From positions 1 through 15,370 of the forward strand of contig DATILI010000248.1 of NCBI GenBank assembly GCA_035476635.1: a stretch of 15,370 nucleotides of DNA, read 5' to 3'. The notes under the pieces are model-generated. The model saw only the letters and a list, made by a program, of their open reading frames with translations. It was not told the origin of the DNA and did no database searches. Below are positions 1 to 5,211 of the stretch, one piece after another. Within the stretch, counting starts at the first letter, position 1. The number at the start of each line of letters is the position of its first letter. The stretch is from DATILI01 sp035476635 (GTDB lineage: Bacteria > Pseudomonadota > Gammaproteobacteria > Burkholderiales > Burkholderiaceae_C). Made by a program: the position numbers and the translations under genes.

Positions 1-696
1 GGGAATGACGTGGAAGTACACGCTCTCGACCAGCGGCAGGTCTTTCACGTGGTACTTGTCGTTGGCCACCAGCTGGATGTACGACCCCTTGACCCATTCC
101 TTGAACTTGAACGGGCCGGTGCCGATCGGCCTGGCGTTGGCCGGGTTGGTTGCGAAGTCGGTGCCGTCGTAGATGTGCTTCGGGATCATCGGCATGCTGC
201 CGACCTCGAAGATGCCGATGAACGGACCGAACGGATACTTGAGCTTGAACTCCACCGTCAATGGATCGATGGCCTTGATGCTTTCGACCGCCGCCAGGTT
301 GGCGCGCAGGCGCGCATGCGTCTTGCGCAGGAATACATCGGCCGAGAACACCACGTCGGCCGAAGTGAAGGGCTTGCCGTCATGCCAGGTGACGCCGGGC
401 TTGAGCTTGAAGGTGAAGACCGTGCCTTCCTTGTTGGACGTCCACGAGGTCGCCAGGGACGGCAGCGGGTTGATCTTTTCGTCGTAGCGCAGCAGGCCCT
501 CGTAGATGTTGCCGGCGATCAGCTGCGTCGGGCCGTTCTGCGTGATGCCCATCATCAGCCCCGGCGGTTCAGGCTGAACGACGGCGTTGATCACGCCGCC
601 TTTCTTGCCTGCGGCCAGCAGGTGCAGCGGCACGCCGGCGAGCGTGATTCCGGCGCTGGCGGCGACACCCATTTGAACCAGGTTGCGACGTTTCAT
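1..696 (-). CDS. ABC transporter substrate-binding protein, family 5 (peptide/opine type), 3' end outside window
   Basis: This is the periplasmic solute-binding component of a peptide-type (SBP_bac_5) ABC importer. The first 232 residues are visible and the reading frame runs open through base 1. The N-terminus is a signal peptide with a twin-arginine-like start (MKRRNLVQMG) followed by a hydrophobic Ala/Gly/Leu stretch to about residue 32. The mature part shows family hallmarks: YEGLLRYDE, LATSW, an FKLKPGVTWHDGKPFTSADVV block and the IGTGPFKF motif near residue 200. The ATG is preceded by a good Shine-Dalgarno (AGGAG, 5 nt upstream), which fixes the start. It lies 54 bp downstream of the aldolase-like gene on the same strand, so the two are probably co-transcribed. 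Permease and ATPase genes are expected beyond the left edge. The substrate cannot be deduced; family members bind oligopeptides, opines, glutathione, nickel or sugars. Confidence 0.93.
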   Translation of the reverse strand, partial: MKRRNLVQMGVAASAGITLAGVPLHLLAAGKKGGVINAVVQPEPPGLMMGITQNGPTQLIAGNIYEGLLRYDEKINPLPSLATSWTSNKEGTVFTFKLKPGVTWHDGKPFTSADVVFSADVFLRKTHARLRANLAAVESIKAIDPLTVEFKLKYPFGPFIGIFEVGSMPMIPKHIYDGTDFATNPANARPIGTGPFKFKEWVKGSYIQLVANDKYHVKDLPLVESVYFHVIP

Positions 697-750
697 GAGT
701 ACTCCTAATGGCTTGCGCGAGGTTGAGGAAGTCAGGGGAAGAAGACGGGA

Positions 751-1542
751 TCAATCGCGGTACGAGCTGGCTGGTGCCGGCTCGATGCGCTGCAACAGGG
801 CGCGCCATTCGCGCGCGTTCGGGTCGTCGGGTTGGCCTGGCAGGCGCGTGGTGTCGCCGCTCTCGTATTGGCGCGCGGTCTTTTCGCAGACCTCGTGCGC
901 CACCGGGTTGACCGGCAGACCGCTTGACTGGATCGCGACCTGCACTCGGCAGGCGCGCTCCAGATTCAGCATCAGGATGAAGGCTTCGGACACGGTGCGA
1001 CCCAAGGTGACCAGTCCGTGGTTGCGCAGGATGAGCGCCCGCGATGTTGGCCCGAGGTCGGCCACCAGCCGCTCGCGCTCGTCGGCGTCGAGCGCGATGC
1101 CTTCGAAGTCGTGGTAGACGACACGATCGTAGAACTGCAACGCCCACTGGTTGCACGGCTGCAGGCCAGCGGCCAGCGACGACACCGCGACGCCGGCCAC
1201 GGTGTGCGTATGCAGCACACAGGCCGCATCGTGGCGGGCCGCGTGCACGGCACTATGGATGGTGAAGCCGGCCGGATTCACGTCATAGGGAGAATCGCCG
1301 AGGATACGCCCCTGAAGATCAATCTTAACGAGCGATGACGCCGTGATGTCGCGAAACAGCATGCCGAATGGGTTGATCAGAAACTGGTCTTGCTTGTCCG
1401 GCACGCGTGCCGAGATGTGCGTGTAGATGCTGTCGTCCATGCCGTAGTGCGCGACGAGGCGGTAGGCGGCGGCCAGGTCTTCACGCACCTTCCGCTCGGC
1501 ATCGGAAACAGCGGGGGCGGCGCCAACGGCGTGCAATGGCAT
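751..1542 (-). CDS. Class II aldolase/adducin-family protein
   Basis: A 263-residue protein of the class II aldolase/adducin head fold, typically zinc-dependent cleavage, epimerisation or decarboxylation of hydroxy-carbonyl compounds in the cytoplasm. Visible motifs are NPFGMLFRDITASSLVKID (residues 57-75), the paired metal histidines in VLHTHT (H111, H113) and LRNHGLV (H175). By ungapped alignment to L-fuculose-phosphate aldolase, the catalytic Glu position (E73) is Gly92 here, so the classical aldolase mechanism may not apply. The start is the ATG at 1542, preceded by AGAGGA about 7 nt upstream. The open frame extends to 1818, but that part crosses the promoter and has no family similarity. 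It is the first gene of an operon with the downstream ABC binding protein, which suggests it acts on the imported compound. The exact substrate is unknown. Confidence 0.92.
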   Translation of the reverse strand: MPLHAVGAAPAVSDAERKVREDLAAAYRLVAHYGMDDSIYTHISARVPDKQDQFLINPFGMLFRDITASSLVKIDLQGRILGDSPYDVNPAGFTIHSAVHAARHDAACVLHTHTVAGVAVSSLAAGLQPCNQWALQFYDRVVYHDFEGIALDADERERLVADLGPTSRALILRNHGLVTLGRTVSEAFILMLNLERACRVQVAIQSSGLPVNPVAHEVCEKTARQYESGDTTRLPGQPDDPNAREWRALLQRIEPAPASSYRD

Positions 1543-1587
1543 GTTTAGTCCTCTTTTTTCACCCACTCCAACAAACGGAGCGTTGCG

Positions 1588-1616
1588 ATTCTGCAATGAC
1601 ATCTGTCGACAGTCAA
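1588..1616 (-). promoter_or_regulatory. Sigma70-type promoter of the aldolase/ABC operon with overlapping operator
   Basis: On the minus strand TTGACT (1616-1611) is separated by 17 bp from CAGAAT (1593-1588), giving 5/6 and 4/6 matches to the -35 and -10 consensus. The predicted transcript would start about 40 nt before the aldolase ATG. A perfect 10-bp palindrome CTGTCGACAG (1603-1612) overlaps the -35 box and spacer, the position expected for a repressor site. It resembles TTGTCNACAA-type sites of GntR/FCD regulators, which is an inference from similarity only. A second arm, GACAGAT (1622-1628), repeats ATCTGTC (1601-1607) in inverted orientation. Confidence 0.55.
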
Positions 1617-1788
1617 CGGTGGACAGATTGAAGCAATATGCGCGCCAATTTGCAGCCTTCTGGAGTTTTCGCAGATGCAAAGCGCCCGGAAGCCGCATGC
1701 TTATTAGGTTTTCTCTTGATGACTGGCTCGATGTGGCGCACAACGGTCCATCGGCATCCGGTCGAATCGGCGCCCTTCTGGCTTGCGA

Positions 1789-1805
1789 TTCACCAATCCG
1801 GTGCG
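1789..1805. promoter_or_regulatory. NtrC-like enhancer dyad (candidate)
   Basis: TTCACC-N5-GGTGCG matches 10 of 12 informative positions of the NtrC consensus TGCACY-N5-GGTGCA. Its centre lies about 145 bp upstream of the predicted sigma54 start site, within the usual enhancer distance. Only one good copy is seen, whereas NtrC targets usually have two, so another enhancer-binding protein is possible. Confidence 0.3.
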
Positions 1806-1883
1806 ACTTTTCGTGCAAAAGCGTCCAGGCTCAAGTGCCGGAAAAACTTACAAATTTCCGAATCACTTGCATGTCGCGTGCCG

Positions 1884-1896
1884 TAACGCGTTGATT
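1884..1896 (-). promoter_or_regulatory. IHF-binding consensus match
   Basis: The minus strand reads AATCAACGCGTTA, an exact match to the 13-position IHF consensus WATCAANNNNTTR. It sits about 50 bp upstream of the predicted sigma54 start site, between the candidate enhancer and the promoter, where IHF commonly bends DNA at sigma54 promoters. Confidence 0.4.
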
Positions 1897-1914
1897 GCAA
1901 ATGCAGTTTTGCGC

Positions 1915-1931
1915 TTGGCCCGCTTCATGCT
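1915..1931 (+). promoter_or_regulatory. Sigma54 (RpoN)-type -24/-12 promoter (candidate)
   Basis: TTGGCCCG-N4-ATGCT matches TTGGCACG-N4-TTGCW at all but two positions. It has the essential GG and GC dinucleotides at the required 10-bp separation (1917-1918 and 1929-1930). The predicted start is near 1942, about 30 nt before the ATG of the 83-residue gene and upstream of its Shine-Dalgarno. No competing sigma70 promoter with both boxes was seen for that gene. Confidence 0.4.
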
Positions 1932-1970
1932 CCTCCCTCGTGAATAGACCAATTCGCAGGAGAAGAAGCC

Positions 1971-2222
1971 ATGGACGCCCTAGGGATGATGAACCTCATG
2001 ATCAATGAGAAGCAACCTGCCATGGTTCCGGATTGGGCCGATCTGCTGATGCTCTATGCCAAGCGCCTGAACGAATTGGCGCCCAAACTCTCCGAGGCCG
2101 AAATGCAGCCTTTGATCGCGATCGGAGCTGCGGTCTACCGGCGCGGCTACGCTGAAATGGAACCTGACATCACCGCCGGCGCGGTGCTGGAATTGGCGCG
2201 CCGGGGCCAGCCACTGATCTGA
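1971..2222 (+). CDS. Small hypothetical protein (83 aa)
   Basis: I do not recognise this protein. It is 83 residues long and starts at an ATG preceded by a strong Shine-Dalgarno (CAGGAGAAGAAGCC before the ATG), which argues that it is real. The sequence is Met-rich at the start (DALGMMNLM). It then appears mostly helical and amphipathic (DLLMLYAKRLNELAPKLSEA, then AAVYRRGYAEM), with no signal peptide, membrane segment, Cys pairs or catalytic signature. The helix-rich composition would suit a small protein-binding module, but that is only a guess. It stands alone between the aldolase operon, which runs the opposite way, and the HD-GYP gene 198 bp downstream. A candidate sigma54 promoter with IHF and NtrC-like sites lies directly upstream. 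Confidence 0.75.
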   Translation: MDALGMMNLMINEKQPAMVPDWADLLMLYAKRLNELAPKLSEAEMQPLIAIGAAVYRRGYAEMEPDITAGAVLELARRGQPLI

Positions 2223-2303
2223 CCCCCGATTTCGCATTCGGACGGTCTCGTGTCGTTTCCGCCCCGGGATTTCCCCTAGAAAGCGGCTTTTCGGCAACAA
2301 AAC

Positions 2304-2334
2304 CTGTCATCAATCTGACATGTGCAGCTATATT
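2304..2334 (+). promoter_or_regulatory. Pho-box-like / TGTCA-N6-TGACA dyad with -10-like TATATT upstream of the HD-GYP gene
   Basis: CTGTCATCAATCTGACAT (2304-2321) matches 16 of 18 positions of the PhoB box consensus CTGTCATAWAWCTGTCAY. TATATT (2329-2334) follows after 7 bp; in phoA and pstS of E. coli the gap is about 10 bp, so the fit is imperfect. The same bases also form the inverted repeat TGTCA-N6-TGACA (2305-2320), so a dimeric operator for another regulator is an alternative. The HD-GYP start codon is about 87 bp downstream. Confidence 0.35.
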
Positions 2335-2420
2335 CCGCGCATGATCCTATGCTTTCCGATTTGGGAGCTCGCCGGTTGTAGCCTGCAGCCTCGTCCCCAG
2401 CAGCCAGACAGAGACACGCT

Positions 2421-3563
2421 GTGCAACTGCTGAAGCTGGTCCAATCCAAAGTTCAAGTCGGTGTTCCCCTGCCCTGGAATGTTCGCAACAGCGAAGGCAG
2501 TCTCCTGCTCGCGCGCGGCCATGTGATCCAGGATGAGCAGCAACTCGAGACCTTGCTGGACCGGGGCGCCTATGTCGACGCCGAGGAAGTAAAGGCCCTG
2601 GCACGGGCTGCCGCGGGTGGCTCCGCCATCATGACGCCCAAGCTTCCGCCAAGCCTGTTCGAGCTCTGGGAGCAAGCCGTCACAAGGCTGGAAGCGCTGC
2701 TGAAAACCGCCGGGCAGGAGCCGGGTTTCGTGGACAACATCCACGCGCTTGCAACCGACATCGCCGCGCTGATTGAGCGCGATGCCGATATCGGCATCTA
2801 CACCACCGTGCGGCAGGAAAAGAACAAACACTTCTACTATGGCTACACCCATTCGGTGCACACGGCATTGATGGGTACCTTGATGGCGCGGCGCATGGGC
2901 TGGCCCGAAGATCAGATCCTGACCTTGATCAAGGCCGCGCTGACCATGAACATCACCATCGTGGAACTGCAGGGACGCATGGCGCCGCAAGATACGCCGG
3001 TGCTGGACAAGCAACGGGCACAGATCCGCAACCATCCGGCAGCCGGTGCCGAATTGCTCAAGAAGGCCGGCGTGGCGGACGAGGAATGGCTGACGGCAGT
3101 TGCCCAGCACCACGAGCGGGCCGATGGCACCGGCCACCCGGCGGGCATGACCACGCCTTCACCCATGGCGCAGGCGCTGCGCATGGCCGATGTCTTCATG
3201 GCCAAGATCACGCCGCGCATCATCCGGCCGGCGCTGACCACCCAGGAGGCGGCGCGGCAGATGTTCCGCGAAGACAAGGGTGGCCCGATGTCCATGGCCA
3301 TCATCAAGGAGTTCGGCATTTATCCACCCGGCGACTTCGTCAAGCTCAAATCTGGCGAGCTGGCGGTCGTGGTGCGGCGCAGCGCCAATGCCAATGCGCC
3401 AATGGTGGCCTCGGTCACCGATGCAGGGGGACATTCCATTGTCAGCACGGTACGGCGCGACACATCCGATCCAACCTATGCCATCGCCGGCACCGTCGCC
3501 GACAAATCCCCGCTAATGCGCATGCCGCCGGAGCGGCTGTATGGCCTGAGCCTGGGCGCCTGA
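2421..3563 (+). CDS. Degenerate HD-GYP domain protein
   Basis: A 380-residue cytoplasmic protein of the HD-GYP family, whose active members hydrolyse c-di-GMP. Residues 1-60 form an N-terminal module that commonly precedes such domains, 140-300 the HD-GYP core, and 305-380 a C-terminal extension beginning DFVKLKSGELAVVV. Several metal-site residues are kept: H144 (THSVH), H205 (NHP), HHE at 230-232, DGTGHP in place of DGxGYP at 235-240, and D257 (MADVF). However, the signature HDxGK is replaced by MNITI (176-180), removing the central His-Asp pair, so hydrolysis is doubtful and a binding or regulatory role is likelier. GTG at 2421 is the only start after the in-frame TAG at 2379; its Shine-Dalgarno is weak. 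It converges with a GGDEF gene 23 bp away. Confidence 0.9.
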   Translation: MQLLKLVQSKVQVGVPLPWNVRNSEGSLLLARGHVIQDEQQLETLLDRGAYVDAEEVKALARAAAGGSAIMTPKLPPSLFELWEQAVTRLEALLKTAGQEPGFVDNIHALATDIAALIERDADIGIYTTVRQEKNKHFYYGYTHSVHTALMGTLMARRMGWPEDQILTLIKAALTMNITIVELQGRMAPQDTPVLDKQRAQIRNHPAAGAELLKKAGVADEEWLTAVAQHHERADGTGHPAGMTTPSPMAQALRMADVFMAKITPRIIRPALTTQEAARQMFREDKGGPMSMAIIKEFGIYPPGDFVKLKSGELAVVVRRSANANAPMVASVTDAGGHSIVSTVRRDTSDPTYAIAGTVADKSPLMRMPPERLYGLSLGA

Positions 3564-3586
3564 GCTCCCGGCCCGCCTGGCGCTCG

Positions 3587-5083
3587 TCAGCCCTGCCGGC
3601 GGTCCCGCTCGGCTTCTTTGTAAAAGCGCGCCTTTTCCGCATACATGGCCTGATCGGCGCGGTTGATCGTCGCCTCAATCTGGTCACCAGACGGGCAGGT
3701 GGCGATGCCGATGGCCAGGCGCAGCGGCTGGCCCGGATAAAACTGGTTATTGAGGTCAAGGACCGAATGGATGCGCTCCAGCACGACCTGCGCCACGCGC
3801 TCGTCCGCGCCCGGCAGCAGCACGGTGAATTCGTCGCCGCCGATGCGTGCCGCGCAAGCCGGTGCGTCCACCGATTTGGCCAGCACTTCGCCGGCGCGCC
3901 GCAATATCGCATCGCCCGCGGCATGGCCTTGCTCGTCGTTCACCCGCTTCAGGCCATTGAGGTCGATGGCCAGCAGGCTGAGTGGCCATGGCCCCTTGCG
4001 CGAGAGCCTGTTGAGTTCTTCCATATAGAACGCCCGGTTGCGCAGCCGCGTCAGCACATCGTGCTTTCCGAGGTATTCGAGATAGGCCTCCGCCTTCTTG
4101 CGCGCCGTGATGTCGACCAATGAAACCAGGACAAGGCCCCAGGTATCGAGGTGCGCCTCCAGCACCGCGAACTGCATGTGGATATTGACGACCTCGCCAT
4201 TCAGCGAGTAGTTGACCACCTCGCGCTGCTGGGATGTCTTGCCCTGCCACAGATCCTGTAGCTGCTCGGAAAACGAGTCATGCATCTCGTCGCGAAACAC
4301 ATCGCCCAGCCGGCCCAGAAGGACGTCCTTGGCGGGAGCGCCAAACATCCGCAGCGTCTGCTGGTTGACGTCGATCACGCGGATTTCCTCCATGCAGCGC
4401 GTGACGAATTCGGGGTGCACTTTGACAAAGGTGGAAAAATCCTGGATGCCCTGGGCGCGCACATCGTCGAGCAGGCGCTTCACGGCACTGAAGTCCTCGA
4501 CCCACAAGGACACCGGCGAATGCTCGAAAAGCCCGCGCGCGTACTGTTCGCTGAGCGCCAGGCTGCGGGCCACCGCCACCTTCGCGGTGATGTCTTCCAG
4601 CGACACCAGAACACGGTCCCAGGTGGATTCGTGTCCTTGCAGGATGCGCGCATGGATCTGGATGTCCATGCGCCGGCCGTCGAGCGCATAGTTCACCGTC
4701 TGGCTGGAGAACTCAAACTTTCCCGCCCACAACTGGGCCAGTTCCTGGCGCACCAGGTGGTCGAACATGTCGTCGCGAAACACCTGGGGCAGTTGCTCCA
4801 CCAACTGCTCCTGGCTGTCGGCGGAAAACACTTCGAGTGTGCGCCGGTTGACCTTGAGGATCTTCAGGCAAGCCGCGCATTGCCGCGCGCGTTCTGGGGA
4901 AGCCGCGACATGGGCCACCAAATCGGTGATCCCTTGCGAACGCCACTGGTCGAACAGCTGCTTGAGCGCGCTGTAGTCTTCCAGCCAGAGAGAGATGGGG
5001 GCCAACTCGAACATCTGTTCAAAGTCGGCTGACGATGACAACAACGACACGGAATGCTCCTCCTCGATCAGGCTATTGTCCAT
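3587..5083 (-). CDS. Diguanylate cyclase with two tandem PAS domains (PAS-PAS-GGDEF)
   Basis: A 498-residue predicted soluble diguanylate cyclase that would make c-di-GMP from two GTP. Two PAS-type sensor units are clear duplicates of each other (about residues 24-170 and 185-330). Each begins with a FExxPxSLWxEDxSAxK block and ends with TWxxVLVSLxDITA. The GGDEF domain follows, with an intact RIGGDEF motif at residues 413-419. The product-inhibition RxxD site just upstream is absent (Ala and Cys at those positions). There is no membrane segment. I chose ATG at 5083 (MDNSLIEEE). A TTG at 5146 would lie in the loop of the helicase terminator. The Shine-Dalgarno at 5083 is weak. It is convergent with the degenerate HD-GYP gene, a pairing that suggests a shared c-di-GMP signalling role. 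Confidence 0.92.
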   Translation of the reverse strand: MDNSLIEEEHSVSLLSSSADFEQMFELAPISLWLEDYSALKQLFDQWRSQGITDLVAHVAASPERARQCAACLKILKVNRRTLEVFSADSQEQLVEQLPQVFRDDMFDHLVRQELAQLWAGKFEFSSQTVNYALDGRRMDIQIHARILQGHESTWDRVLVSLEDITAKVAVARSLALSEQYARGLFEHSPVSLWVEDFSAVKRLLDDVRAQGIQDFSTFVKVHPEFVTRCMEEIRVIDVNQQTLRMFGAPAKDVLLGRLGDVFRDEMHDSFSEQLQDLWQGKTSQQREVVNYSLNGEVVNIHMQFAVLEAHLDTWGLVLVSLVDITARKKAEAYLEYLGKHDVLTRLRNRAFYMEELNRLSRKGPWPLSLLAIDLNGLKRVNDEQGHAAGDAILRRAGEVLAKSVDAPACAARIGGDEFTVLLPGADERVAQVVLERIHSVLDLNNQFYPGQPLRLAIGIATCPSGDQIEATINRADQAMYAEKARFYKEAERDRRQG

Positions 5084-5127
5084 CAGCAAGGGCACACGGC
5101 AGTCAGGTAAAAGCGCTGCAAAGGGCG

Positions 5128-5158
5128 AAAAAAAAGCTGCTTCCAATGGAAGCAGCTT
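5128..5158 (-). terminator. Rho-independent terminator of the DEAD-box helicase gene
   Basis: A perfect 11-bp stem (AAGCTGCTTCC at 5134-5144, GGAAGCAGCTT at 5148-5158) with a 3-nt loop is followed on the minus strand by eight T residues (5135-5128). It starts 53 nt after the helicase stop codon and separates that transcript from the GGDEF gene. Confidence 0.92.
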
Positions 5159-5211
5159 CTTGGCCGAGAGCCTGGCGGCGCCGGGTCATGCCCGCGCCCC
5201 TGGCCGCAGGG

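Larger units (their letters stand above)
1543..1970. other. 428-bp divergent intergenic regulatory region
   Basis: No convincing gene lies here. Short open frames in this stretch have no ribosome binding site and no recognisable product. The left 80 bp holds the promoter and operator of the minus-strand aldolase operon. The right 180 bp holds an NtrC-like dyad (1789-1805), an IHF consensus match (1884-1896) and a sigma54-like promoter (1915-1931) directed at the small plus-strand gene. An additional inverted pair GAATCG (1764-1769) / CGATTC (1786-1791) partly overlaps the NtrC-like dyad. Confidence 0.6.

Noticed and set aside
1543..1818. N-terminal extension of the aldolase frame to an upstream start
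   Set aside because: The added residues have no family similarity and would be encoded by the promoter/operator region. The internal ATG at 1542 has a good Shine-Dalgarno.
2223..2300. Possible terminator after the 83-aa gene
   Set aside because: Short GC and AAAGC/GCTTT pairings exist, but there is no clean stem followed by a T-run.
5084..5146. Upstream TTG start adding 21 residues to the GGDEF protein
   Set aside because: The TTG lies in the loop of the helicase terminator, whose T-run would be in the message. The ATG at 5083 avoids this.
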